From: an uncultured Acidobacteriia bacterium
GTDB lineage: Bacteria > Acidobacteriota > Terriglobia > Bryobacterales > Bryobacteraceae
NCBI GenBank assembly: GCA_903929755.1
Contig: CAIYVZ010000151.1
Span: 1-64,000 of the forward strand
Reading direction: 5' to 3'
DNA: 64,000 nucleotides
The notes under the pieces were generated by a model. That model ran no database searches and was not told where the DNA came from. It was given only the letters and a program-made list of their open reading frames with translations. Made by a program: the position numbers and the translations under genes. Of this stretch, positions 1-7,142 are shown piece by piece (the stretch's first letter is position 1; every line of letters begins with the position of its first letter).

Positions 1-30
1 CTCGTCAATTATCTCTTTTCTGATTGTCAT
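1..30 (-). CDS. IS256-like transposase, first 10 residues (cut by window edge)
   Basis: Only the start is inside the window. A good ribosome binding site (AGGAGA) lies 5 bases before an ATG at 30, and the ten codons read MTIRKEIIDE. Transposases of the IS256 (Mutator) family often begin in this way (MT.RKE..DELL). The call rests on this short start, the distance of about 60 bases from a plausible element end at 90, and the fact that the neighbouring vapC is interrupted exactly there. Sequence to the left is needed to confirm it. Confidence 0.5.
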   Translation of the reverse strand, partial: MTIRKEIIDE

Positions 31-90
31 GCCGTTCTCCTATGGTCTTACTCACCGGAGAACCGCGTTTACACAATCCTTTGTACACCC
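1..90 (-). mobile_element. Left part of an IS256-like insertion sequence (one end)
   Basis: Read on the minus strand, vapC coding sequence stops making sense after codons for FLRI and runs into GGGTGTACAAAGGATTGTG at 90-72, which resembles the terminal inverted repeats of IS256-family elements (G-rich start followed by TGTACA and a T/G-rich stretch). About 40 bases further on a transposase-like reading frame starts with a strong ribosome binding site. The other end, the second inverted repeat and the 8-9 base target duplication lie outside the window, so the boundary at 90/91 is an estimate. Confidence 0.55.
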
Positions 91-242
91 TCGATCCGCA
101 GGAAACCAATCAGGACATTCCACACGAGACCGACCGTTTCCGTGCCGGAAAGAATCTCCTCCAGCCATCGCCTCGACGCCTCGTGGAAAGGCGAACTGGT
201 ATTTGCTGCGTAAATCAGCAGATTAAGGTCCGGAACGATCAA
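69..242 (-). pseudogene. vapC: vapC-like PIN-domain toxin, truncated by insertion
   Basis: The frame starts with TTG at 242, overlapping the TGA of the antitoxin gene (CGTTGATC), a usual vapBC arrangement. It begins MIVPDLNLLIYAA, with the first PIN aspartate at residue 5, and continues through HEASRRWLE and WNVLIGFLRI, typical of VapC toxins of about 130-145 residues. After residue 50 the similarity ends and a stop comes at codon 58. The loss removes the remaining acidic residues of the PIN active site, so the product should be inactive. The break coincides with the presumed IS256-like element end at 90, so I read this as insertional inactivation. Confidence 0.7.
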
Positions 243-505
243 CGCTGCTCAGCCCGCCCCATCTTCCGGAGAGTCTCTTCGTCGGCCATCGCGTCAGCCA
301 GTGAAAGAGCCTTCGTCAGATCGATCTTCTCGGGACCGCACGAATACGTCTTCTGTGTAAATCTCCGCGTTAATTCTGCCTTCTCAGCCGAAAGGCCCGC
401 GCGAAGAGTTTCATTCAGCGCCGCGTCAAAGTCGACGTTGCGGTCGTTAACCTTGCGTCGCAGCATTTGCTCGACATCCGCATCAAGATTTACTACAGCC
501 TGCAT
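239..505 (-). CDS. vapB: VapB-like antitoxin
   Basis: An 88-residue protein directly upstream of, and overlapping by 4 bases, the truncated vapC. The N-terminal part (AVVNLDADVEQMLRRKV, then ALNETLRAGL) has the look of a short ribbon-helix-helix antitoxin of the DUF2191/VapB type, and the C-terminal part would wrap the toxin. Known role of the family: it binds and inhibits the PIN RNase and represses its own operon. With its toxin broken, the gene is now an orphan antitoxin and may still protect against related toxins. It starts 19 bases after the upstream nucleotidyltransferase gene, so both may share a transcript. The family assignment is moderately sure, the pairing sure from position. Confidence 0.7.
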   Translation of the reverse strand: MQAVVNLDADVEQMLRRKVNDRNVDFDAALNETLRAGLSAEKAELTRRFTQKTYSCGPEKIDLTKALSLADAMADEETLRKMGRAEQR

Positions 506-524
506 ACCAACATGCTACCAGCCT

Positions 525-830
525 TCACGCTCGTTCATATTGCGTCACGGCTCCGGCAACCACTTTGGCCCGGAAGTATCGGCTCAGGTCGCCCGCCGTC
601 CGCAGGTCAACCTTACGGTTCAGCCTCTCGGTCAACTCCAGTTCCATACCGGCGACATCGAAAAGAGACACTTTACTCCCCGGTTCGAACTCAACCAGAA
701 CATCGATATCGCTGTCTGGCCGGAAATGGTCGGTCAGGACCGACCCGAACAAAGACAGTTTGCGGATATGATGCCGCTCGCAAAACTCCCGTATTTCGTC
801 GCGCGGAATATTCACGGTCAGCGTATCCAT
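525..830 (-). CDS. MNT-type nucleotidyltransferase (MntA-like)
   Basis: A 101-residue protein with the minimal nucleotidyltransferase signature: LFGSV (Gly29-Ser30) followed by SDIDVLVEF with the metal-binding Asp41 and Asp43, and a further acidic position near Asp80 (KVDL). Such proteins usually act as the antitoxin of HEPN/MNT modules by adding nucleotides to the HEPN RNase, or are of unknown target. No HEPN partner follows; the next gene downstream is vapB. I chose ATG at 830 because AGGTGAG sits 8 bases before it; a GTG at 842 would add four residues. The gene diverges from the dsbA-like gene with only 26 bases between the starts, so the promoters must overlap the coding ends. Confidence 0.8.
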   Translation of the reverse strand: MDTLTVNIPRDEIREFCERHHIRKLSLFGSVLTDHFRPDSDIDVLVEFEPGSKVSLFDVAGMELELTERLNRKVDLRTAGDLSRYFRAKVVAGAVTQYERA

Positions 831-856
831 TGCTTTTCTCACCTGGATGGTAACAA

Positions 857-1942
857 ATGAACGCCAAACGCACTCTCGCCGGCACCCTAACCCTCCTCAC
901 CCTCCTCGCCACCCCCACCCCCGCCGCCGAGGCCCCCAAACCGCCCGACGTCACCATCCAGATCTACTCCGATTTCCAGTGCCCCTACTGCCGCATGTTC
1001 GCCCCCGCCGCCCGCGAACTCGAAACCAAAGGTGTCGAAGGCATCCGCACCAAAGTTGAATTCAAAAACTTCCCCCTCGGCTTCCATCCCTTCGCCCAAC
1101 TCGCCGCCCAGGCCGCTGAAGCCGCCCGCCAGCAGGGCAAATTCTGGGAAATGCACGACCTCCTCTTCGCCAACCAAAACGCCCTCGCCCGCGAAGACCT
1201 CCTCAAACACGCCGAAACCCTCAAACTCGACATGCCCCGCTTCCGCCGCGACCTCGACAGCGAGGCCATCAAAAAGCGCATCGCCGACGAACAAGCCGAG
1301 GGCGCCGCCAAACACGTCGAAGGCACCCCCACCTTCTTCGTCAACGGCAAGCCTTATTCCGGCACCAAAACCCCCGCCGAACTCACCGCCCTCGTCAAAG
1401 GCGAATTTGGCCGCCACATCGCCCTCACCGAAATCACCGACAACCTCCTCACCAAAGGCCCTGCCACCGCCCCCGTCACCGTGGAATTTTACGCCGACCT
1501 CGAAAGCCCCGTCAGCCGCTCCGCCAACTTCGTTCTCGAAGAGCTCATCGCGAAGTATCCCGACACCGTCCGCATCCAGTTCCGCAACTACCCCCTCTCC
1601 TTCCACCAGCAGGCCGCCCTCGTCCACGACGCCGCCATGACCGCCGCCCATGAGGGCCGCTTCTGGCAAATGGCCAACTATATCTTCGACCACCAGGACA
1701 CCATCCGCGAACAGGACCTCATCGCCTTCGCAGGCCGCCTCGGCCTCGACCAGGAGAAATTCGCCGCCACCGTCCGGGCCCGCCGCTACACCCCCCGCGT
1801 CGACGCCGACCTCGCCGACGGCTTCCAGCGCGGCGCCCACGGCAGCCCCGTGATTTACGTCAACGGCAAACAGATCGATGGCGTCCCCAGCCTGCAAACC
1901 CTCACCGAATATGTCGATGCAGCTTTAACCCCGAAGAAATAG
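857..1942 (+). CDS. Secreted tandem thioredoxin-fold (DsbA-like) protein
   Basis: 361 residues with a signal peptide (about 1-24, ending TPAAEA). The first DsbA-like domain (about 32-190) has YSDFQCPYCRMF with redox cysteines 42 and 45, and the usual cis-proline region GTPTFFVNGK. A second copy of the fold (about 200-355) starts VTVEFYADLESPVSRS, where CPYC is replaced by residues without cysteine, and ends GSPVIYVNGKQIDG. So one oxidoreductase domain appears active and one degenerate. Likely periplasmic disulfide exchange, or delivery of a bound substrate by the dead domain. Codons end almost always in C, as in the next genes. The following gene starts 7 bases later, possibly co-transcribed, and those giant proteins contain few cysteines. 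Confidence 0.85.
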   Translation: MNAKRTLAGTLTLLTLLATPTPAAEAPKPPDVTIQIYSDFQCPYCRMFAPAARELETKGVEGIRTKVEFKNFPLGFHPFAQLAAQAAEAARQQGKFWEMHDLLFANQNALAREDLLKHAETLKLDMPRFRRDLDSEAIKKRIADEQAEGAAKHVEGTPTFFVNGKPYSGTKTPAELTALVKGEFGRHIALTEITDNLLTKGPATAPVTVEFYADLESPVSRSANFVLEELIAKYPDTVRIQFRNYPLSFHQQAALVHDAAMTAAHEGRFWQMANYIFDHQDTIREQDLIAFAGRLGLDQEKFAATVRARRYTPRVDADLADGFQRGAHGSPVIYVNGKQIDGVPSLQTLTEYVDAALTPKK

Positions 1943-1949
1943 GAACAGC

Positions 1950-4900
1950 GTGCAAGAGTTGATGCAAACAATTCGAAGGCGAAGCCCGCAGGGAGTAGCG
2001 GTCGTTCTCTTCCTCTGCCTCGCCCTCCCCCTCACCGCCCAACTCAACCAAAACTGCACCGTCTCCGTGCTGAACCGCACCGTCCCCGTCAAACCCGACG
2101 GTTCCTGGGTACTCCCCAACATCCCCGCCAACTTCGGCCAGGTCAAAGCCCGCGCCACCTGCACCCAAAACGGCGTCACCACCTTCGGCGAATCCGCCTT
2201 CTTCACCATCCCCGAGAATGGCGCGGTCAACCTGCCGGCCATCCCTCTCGGCAACACCACCCCCATCCCGGTCTCGCTCTCCATCGCGCCGGCCACGCCC
2301 TCGCTCACCACCGCTGGCCAGACCGTCCAGCTCATCATCACCGCCCTCTACCCCGACAATTCAACCCGCAACGTAACCGCCGCCACAACCGGCACCAACT
2401 ACACCATCAGCAATCCAAAAATCGCCACCATCTCCCCCGCTGGCCTCGTCACCGCCGTCACCAGCGGAACCGTCGTCATTCAGGCCAATAATGACGGAGC
2501 CACCGCCATTTCCACCGTTTCCGTCCTCCTCGGAGGCGCCAACGTAGGCGGCATCCCCGTCTCCTGGCTAACCAGCCACAACCTCAACCCCAACGACCCT
2601 CTCGTAGCAGTAGAAGACCCCGACCGCGACGGCCTCACCAACCTCGCCGAATTCACCGCCGGCACCGACCCCAACAACCCCGATACCGACGCCGACGGCC
2701 TCAACGACGGCGACGAGGTCAACAAGTACCACACCAGCCCCCTCCTCGCCGACACCGACGGCGACCTCATCCCCGACGGCGTCGAAATCACCACTGGCAC
2801 CAATCCCCTCAGCGCCGCAAGTTACAATCTCGCCAGCGCCACCCGAACCTCAACCCTGACCCCCGGAAGCTTCACCCTCGCCACCAGCGTCCTGAACCCC
2901 CTCGTCTTCGCCCAGCTAACCTGGCGGATAACGCTCATCGACGGCAAAACCACCCTCGACCTCACCGCCGATCCCCGCACCCACTTCTCCTCCAACAACT
3001 CCACAGTTTGCACCCTCAGCCCCACGCCCGGCCAAATCTTTGCCGGCAATCCTGGAACCTGCACTATCACCGCCTCCCAAAACAACCTCACCGCCACCTC
3101 TGCGGGAACCATCACCGGCTTCAATCCCGGCCCCCTCTCCTTCCTCCCCATTCCCGGTTTCGCCAACAACGTCAAAGTGAAGGGCAACTACGCCTACATC
3201 GCCGCCGGAGCCGCGGGCCTGCAGGTAGTCGATGTCACCGACCGAGCCCACCCCCGCATCGTCGCGTCGCTCTCGCTCCCGTCCAACGCCAACGATCTCC
3301 GCATCGCCGGCAACACCCTCTTCATGGCCGCCGATAGCGGTCTCATCGATATCAACATCACCGATCCCCTCCACCCCGCTATCCTCGGTGCGCTCAGCAC
3401 GCCGGGCATCGTCTGGGACGTAGCTGTTTCCGGCTCAAAACTCCTCATTGCGGCAGGTTCCGCCGGCCTGAAAATCGCCGACGTTTCCAACCCCGCAACC
3501 CCCACCCTCCTCGGTGGACTCCCCATCCCCGGAGGCACCGCCAAAGGTGTCGATTTCTCCGGCAACACCGCAGTCATAGCCGCCAGCGGAGCGGGAGTCG
3601 TCACCATCGACATCACCAATCCCGCAAGCCCCAGCCTCCTCGGGTCAGTCGCCACCCCCGGCGATGCCCGCAAAGTGGCGGTCAGCGGCAACGCTGCCTT
3701 CATCGCCGACTACCCCGCCAGCATGCAGGTGGTCGATTTCTCAAACCCCGTACTCCCCCGAATCGTCGCCGTGACAGCCGATGCGCTCGGAGGTAAACTC
3801 CAGGATGTCGCCGTCACCCAGCTCGCGGGCTTTACCTACACCCTCGGAGCCGACGTTTACTTCGTCAACGGAGTCCCCGTCGTCGATGTCACCACGCCCG
3901 CCAACCCCATCCCCCGCAACATCATCAGCTTCGCCGGTTACCGGGACGACAACGGCCACGGCATCGGCCTCGACCGCTCCTACGTCTACATGACCGGCGA
4001 GCGCGGCATCACCGACCTCGGAACAACAGGCGACACCGCCCTCTACATCGGCCAGTACCAGCAGATCGTGGACACCGGAGGCATTCCCCCCACGGTAACC
4101 ATAACCTCCCCGCCCGCCGGACAATCCCTCATTCAGGGCCAATCCATCACCTTTTCCGCCACAGCCACAGACGATATCGCGGTTGCGTCAACAACACTCC
4201 TCGTCAACGGCCAGCCCGTCCTGACCACGTCCGCGCCGCCCTATCAGGTCACTTACACCATCCCAGCCAACGCCACCACCGCCACTTTCGGCGCAACCGC
4301 CATCGACTTCGGCAACAACATCGGCTCCGCCGCGGACATAACCCTGCAAGTCATCCCGGACCCCCTGACCACGGTAACCGGGCGGATCGTGGACGCCACG
4401 AACACCCCCGTGTCTGGTGTTTCCGTCTCGGCGCTCGGACGCCAAACCACTTCCGTAGCCGATGGGACCTTCACCCTCACCGGTATCTCCACAATTCAGG
4501 GTCCCATCACCGTTGTCGCCCGAGGGACCCTCCAGAGTGTCGTAGTCGGAGGCCAGTCGCTGCCCCTAACGCCCGTCCGTGGAGGTACGATCAGTGGGGG
4601 CGACATCCGCATTACGCCAATCCCCAACATTCTCTCCATCGCGCCAAAATCCGCCCTCGCCGGTACTTCGGCAACCCTGATCATCACCGGCACGAACTTT
4701 AACGCCGCCACCTTCGCCTTCACCGCTTCCGCGCTGACCATCAATCAAACGACCATCAACGGAACCGGTACCCAGGCCACCCTGTCGGTCTCTATCGCCT
4801 CCACCGCCACCGGACGCTACACTGTGGTCGGCACCAACCCCGCAGGTTCTTCAGTCGGCACGCCAACGCTGGGCTTCATAACCGGTTCCGGCCCGTATAA

Positions 4901-5942
4901 TACTCTGACCGTTCCCGGCTTGACAGGTACCGCTGACCCCGACGGTGACGGTGTAACCAGTGCCGACGAAATCACAGCCGGTACCGATCCTCTGAACCTC
5001 GATACCGACGGCGACGGCTGGCCCGACGGTATGGAACTTTTCCTGAAATCAAATCCTAACGACCCCGCAAGCCTTCCCAACCCAGGCCTCTCCACCGGAT
5101 ACGGTGCAAGCCCCGTCTTCTCCCTGCTCAACACTCAGAACCCTGGGACAGGTACAGCAGGCATGACGCGATACGTGTCGTCTCCGGTGTTCTCCATCCT
5201 GAACACGCTGAATCCTTCAACTGGCGTACGGGGCAGCACGCAATATGTCTCTGGCTTTGTTTTCTCCATAGTCAATAACCTTAACCCCGGAATAGGAACT
5301 TCCGGAACAAAGCGGTACGTTTCAAGCCCTGTTTTTTCCCTCTTGAATACCCTCAACCCCGCCGTTGGCGTCACGGGTGCCACCCGGTACGTCTCGAGTC
5401 CGGTCTTCTCAATCCTGAACAGCAGAAACCCGTTCACGCTGAATTCCGGCCAGACTTACTACGTCTCCAGCCCAGTTTTCTCCATAATCAACACCATTTC
5501 CCCGGCACCCTCCGGAGGTTACCAGCGATTCCTAACGGGAGCCATTTTCTCTATCTCGAACCTGGTACCCGGGGCACACCTCACGCTTCCAGCTCTTTCC
5601 TTGATGGACACCGTCGCTGCGGGCACCTTCGCCGAGCGGATAGCGCAGCCATGGCTGTTCGGCGAAAGTGTAAAAAACATGTCGGACAGCGACGGCGACG
5701 GTCTCTCCGATGCCGACGAAATCCGCCTCGGTACCAACCCTTACCGCCAGGATACCGACGGCGACGGTTACCCGGACGGTCTCGAAGTTGCCCTCGGCTC
5801 AAATCCTCTGGACCCCAACAGCATCCCCGATATCAACCGGCCCGGCTTCGTAATAAGTCCGGCCTTCTCAATTCAGAATTACAGCCTCTTGGCAAGACAA
5901 CTCTCGCCGGCCCGCCCGGTCGAGGTAAGGAGAAATCAATGA
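1950..5942 (+). CDS. Giant secreted modular protein with TSP3, LVIVD and FS-x-N repeats (copy 1)
   Basis: About 1330 residues. Order: signal peptide (to about 31, ending LPLTAQ); N-terminal module with two cysteines (CTVSVLNRTV to ATCTQNG); Big_2-like Ig domain (about 108-195); thrombospondin type 3 calcium repeats (DPDRDGLTNLAEF, DTDADGLNDGDE, DTDGDLIPDGVE; about 222-285); a second Ig-like domain; LVIVD-type propeller repeats (about 395-700); Ig-like domain (PPTVTITSPPAGQSL, about 713); carboxypeptidase-regulatory-like domain (about 810-890); IPT/TIG-like domain (about 895-970); TSP3 repeats; 24-residue FS-x-N repeats (about 1049-1210); a last TSP3 pair. No anchor or sorting motif was seen. 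GTG at 1950 has AGGA upstream; ATG at 1962 is the alternative. Extracellular, calcium-dependent structural or adhesive role is inference. Confidence 0.9.
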   Translation: MQELMQTIRRRSPQGVAVVLFLCLALPLTAQLNQNCTVSVLNRTVPVKPDGSWVLPNIPANFGQVKARATCTQNGVTTFGESAFFTIPENGAVNLPAIPLGNTTPIPVSLSIAPATPSLTTAGQTVQLIITALYPDNSTRNVTAATTGTNYTISNPKIATISPAGLVTAVTSGTVVIQANNDGATAISTVSVLLGGANVGGIPVSWLTSHNLNPNDPLVAVEDPDRDGLTNLAEFTAGTDPNNPDTDADGLNDGDEVNKYHTSPLLADTDGDLIPDGVEITTGTNPLSAASYNLASATRTSTLTPGSFTLATSVLNPLVFAQLTWRITLIDGKTTLDLTADPRTHFSSNNSTVCTLSPTPGQIFAGNPGTCTITASQNNLTATSAGTITGFNPGPLSFLPIPGFANNVKVKGNYAYIAAGAAGLQVVDVTDRAHPRIVASLSLPSNANDLRIAGNTLFMAADSGLIDINITDPLHPAILGALSTPGIVWDVAVSGSKLLIAAGSAGLKIADVSNPATPTLLGGLPIPGGTAKGVDFSGNTAVIAASGAGVVTIDITNPASPSLLGSVATPGDARKVAVSGNAAFIADYPASMQVVDFSNPVLPRIVAVTADALGGKLQDVAVTQLAGFTYTLGADVYFVNGVPVVDVTTPANPIPRNIISFAGYRDDNGHGIGLDRSYVYMTGERGITDLGTTGDTALYIGQYQQIVDTGGIPPTVTITSPPAGQSLIQGQSITFSATATDDIAVASTTLLVNGQPVLTTSAPPYQVTYTIPANATTATFGATAIDFGNNIGSAADITLQVIPDPLTTVTGRIVDATNTPVSGVSVSALGRQTTSVADGTFTLTGISTIQGPITVVARGTLQSVVVGGQSLPLTPVRGGTISGGDIRITPIPNILSIAPKSALAGTSATLIITGTNFNAATFAFTASALTINQTTINGTGTQATLSVSIASTATGRYTVVGTNPAGSSVGTPTLGFITGSGPYNTLTVPGLTGTADPDGDGVTSADEITAGTDPLNLDTDGDGWPDGMELFLKSNPNDPASLPNPGLSTGYGASPVFSLLNTQNPGTGTAGMTRYVSSPVFSILNTLNPSTGVRGSTQYVSGFVFSIVNNLNPGIGTSGTKRYVSSPVFSLLNTLNPAVGVTGATRYVSSPVFSILNSRNPFTLNSGQTYYVSSPVFSIINTISPAPSGGYQRFLTGAIFSISNLVPGAHLTLPALSLMDTVAAGTFAERIAQPWLFGESVKNMSDSDGDGLSDADEIRLGTNPYRQDTDGDGYPDGLEVALGSNPLDPNSIPDINRPGFVISPAFSIQNYSLLARQLSPARPVEVRRNQ
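5094..5580 (+). repeat. Seven tandem 72-base (24-residue) protein repeats, FS-x-N type
   Basis: Within the first giant gene the protein reads as successive units of about 24 residues with core YVSSPVFSILNTLNP followed by a G/T/S-rich linker. The core varies: ASPVFSLLNTQNP, SSPVFSILNTLNP, SGFVFSIVNNLNP, SSPVFSLLNTLNP, SSPVFSILNSRNP, SSPVFSIINTISP, TGAIFSISN. One more related unit (ISPAFSIQN) lies near the C-terminus at about 5853. DNA copies have diverged at third positions, so the repeat is old and kept at protein level. I do not recognise a named family. The hydrophobic alternation suggests stacked beta strands. Confidence 0.85.
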
Positions 5943-7111
5943 CGTTCATCAGAAAGAACCAATTCGTTCGCTTCGTCGCGTTGCTGGCCATCGTAATGAC
6001 GCCGATCCTGGCTCAAACCTTCAGCAGCGGCTCCACCGGAGCGGACGGTGCCCTGAGCCTGACAACGCCGGGAACTTACGTCTTCGATCCGAAGACCTTT
6101 ACCCCCCCCCTCAATCCGTCTGGCGATGGCATATTTAATTTCACTACCATCACAATAGGTTCTGGGGTTACGGTCAAAGTGACTGGAGCGGTATTCAACA
6201 CACCCGTAGTTTGGCTCGCCTCGGGGGCGGTCAAGATCGATGGGACCGTCGATCTAAGTGGGCAGAATGCATTCAGTGCTAACAATACAACTCTGAGAAC
6301 GTACTCGACTCCGGGCGCAGGTGGCTACCCAGGTGGCTATCCGAGTGTCGGAGGGAATCCCGCCGGGCCCGGGCTGGGCCCGCTGGGCGGGCCAGTTGGC
6401 CTCGATTGTAACAGTTGGAGTACAGGAGGAGGAGTGTCTGCCAATCAGTTTGCTGTTCCTTTGGTTGGTGGTTCGGGTGGCGGGGCTTTGGGCTCAAATT
6501 CGGGAGGAGCGGGAGGAGGCGCAATCCTCATCGCCAGTAGCGCCTCTGTCACGGGTTCGGGCACCATCAGGGCCAGGGGCGGTGAGTGGACTAGTGGCAC
6601 CGGTGCGGGCGGCGGCGGTACCATACGGATCGTTGCTCCCACCGTTACATTGAGCGGACCGCTCAATGCTGGAGGTGGGGGCCAGGGCTGTCAGAGCGGT
6701 GCCAGCCGTGGAATTGTTCGGATCGAGGCCTTTACAGTCGGATCTATCAACATTGAAGCTGGGAACCTCTACACCGCGACACCGTACGGACTTTACCTCT
6801 CAAATGCTGGTCTTCCTTCCGTGAAAGTTGCCACCATTGGCGGCAATCCCGTTGCCGCCTCCCCCACCGGGACCTTCACGGTCCCGGACGTGACTGTCAA
6901 CTCCAATGGCCCTCTTGCGGTTGCGGTTCAGGCTACCAATGTCCCCATCGGAACCATCGCCACCATTACCTTCTTCTCAGAAAACGGTCCGGATCAAGTC
7001 GTCCAGACAACCCCGCTCGCAGGCACCCTCGCGGCCTCCACTGCGACCGCCAGCGTAACCCTTCCCTCTGGTTTCTCCAAAGGCTTCATCAAGGCTACTT
7101 TCACGCAATAA
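5939..7111 (+). CDS. Secreted glycine-rich protein, family copy 1
   Basis: 390 residues. ATG at 5939 overlaps the stop of the giant gene (ATGA) and has AAGGAGA 6 bases upstream, so translation is probably coupled. Signal peptide about 1-25 (FVALLAIVMTPILA), mature start QTFSSGSTGADGALS. Then short beta-like motifs (IFNFTTITIGSGVTVKV, WLASGAVKIDGTVDLSG), a glycine-rich middle (about 120-215) and IRIVAPTVTLSGPLNAGG, resembling the rungs of a right-handed beta-helix. The C-terminal 100 residues look like a beta-sandwich (NGPLAVAVQATNVPIG). Two paralogues lie at 10888 and 12128. Function unknown; likely a surface or matrix component made together with the giant protein. A run of eight C starts near 6103. 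Confidence 0.85.
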   Translation: MTFIRKNQFVRFVALLAIVMTPILAQTFSSGSTGADGALSLTTPGTYVFDPKTFTPPLNPSGDGIFNFTTITIGSGVTVKVTGAVFNTPVVWLASGAVKIDGTVDLSGQNAFSANNTTLRTYSTPGAGGYPGGYPSVGGNPAGPGLGPLGGPVGLDCNSWSTGGGVSANQFAVPLVGGSGGGALGSNSGGAGGGAILIASSASVTGSGTIRARGGEWTSGTGAGGGGTIRIVAPTVTLSGPLNAGGGGQGCQSGASRGIVRIEAFTVGSINIEAGNLYTATPYGLYLSNAGLPSVKVATIGGNPVAASPTGTFTVPDVTVNSNGPLAVAVQATNVPIGTIATITFFSENGPDQVVQTTPLAGTLAASTATASVTLPSGFSKGFIKATFTQ

Positions 7112-7142
7112 GGCAGCTTCGCCAGTGCCCAAACGGAGACCA

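Noticed and set aside
887-1897. 336-residue minus-strand open frame opposite the DsbA-like gene
   Set aside because: Gly/Val/Glu-rich antisense shadow caused by C-ending codons of the real gene.
5094-5580. CRISPR-like array from the regular 72-base period
   Set aside because: The period is kept at protein level in an open frame and DNA copies differ; no spacers or cas genes.
5651-5938. N-terminal extension of the first glycine-rich gene
   Set aside because: Overlaps the giant gene in another frame with Arg/Pro-rich noise; signal peptide and ribosome site support ATG 5939.
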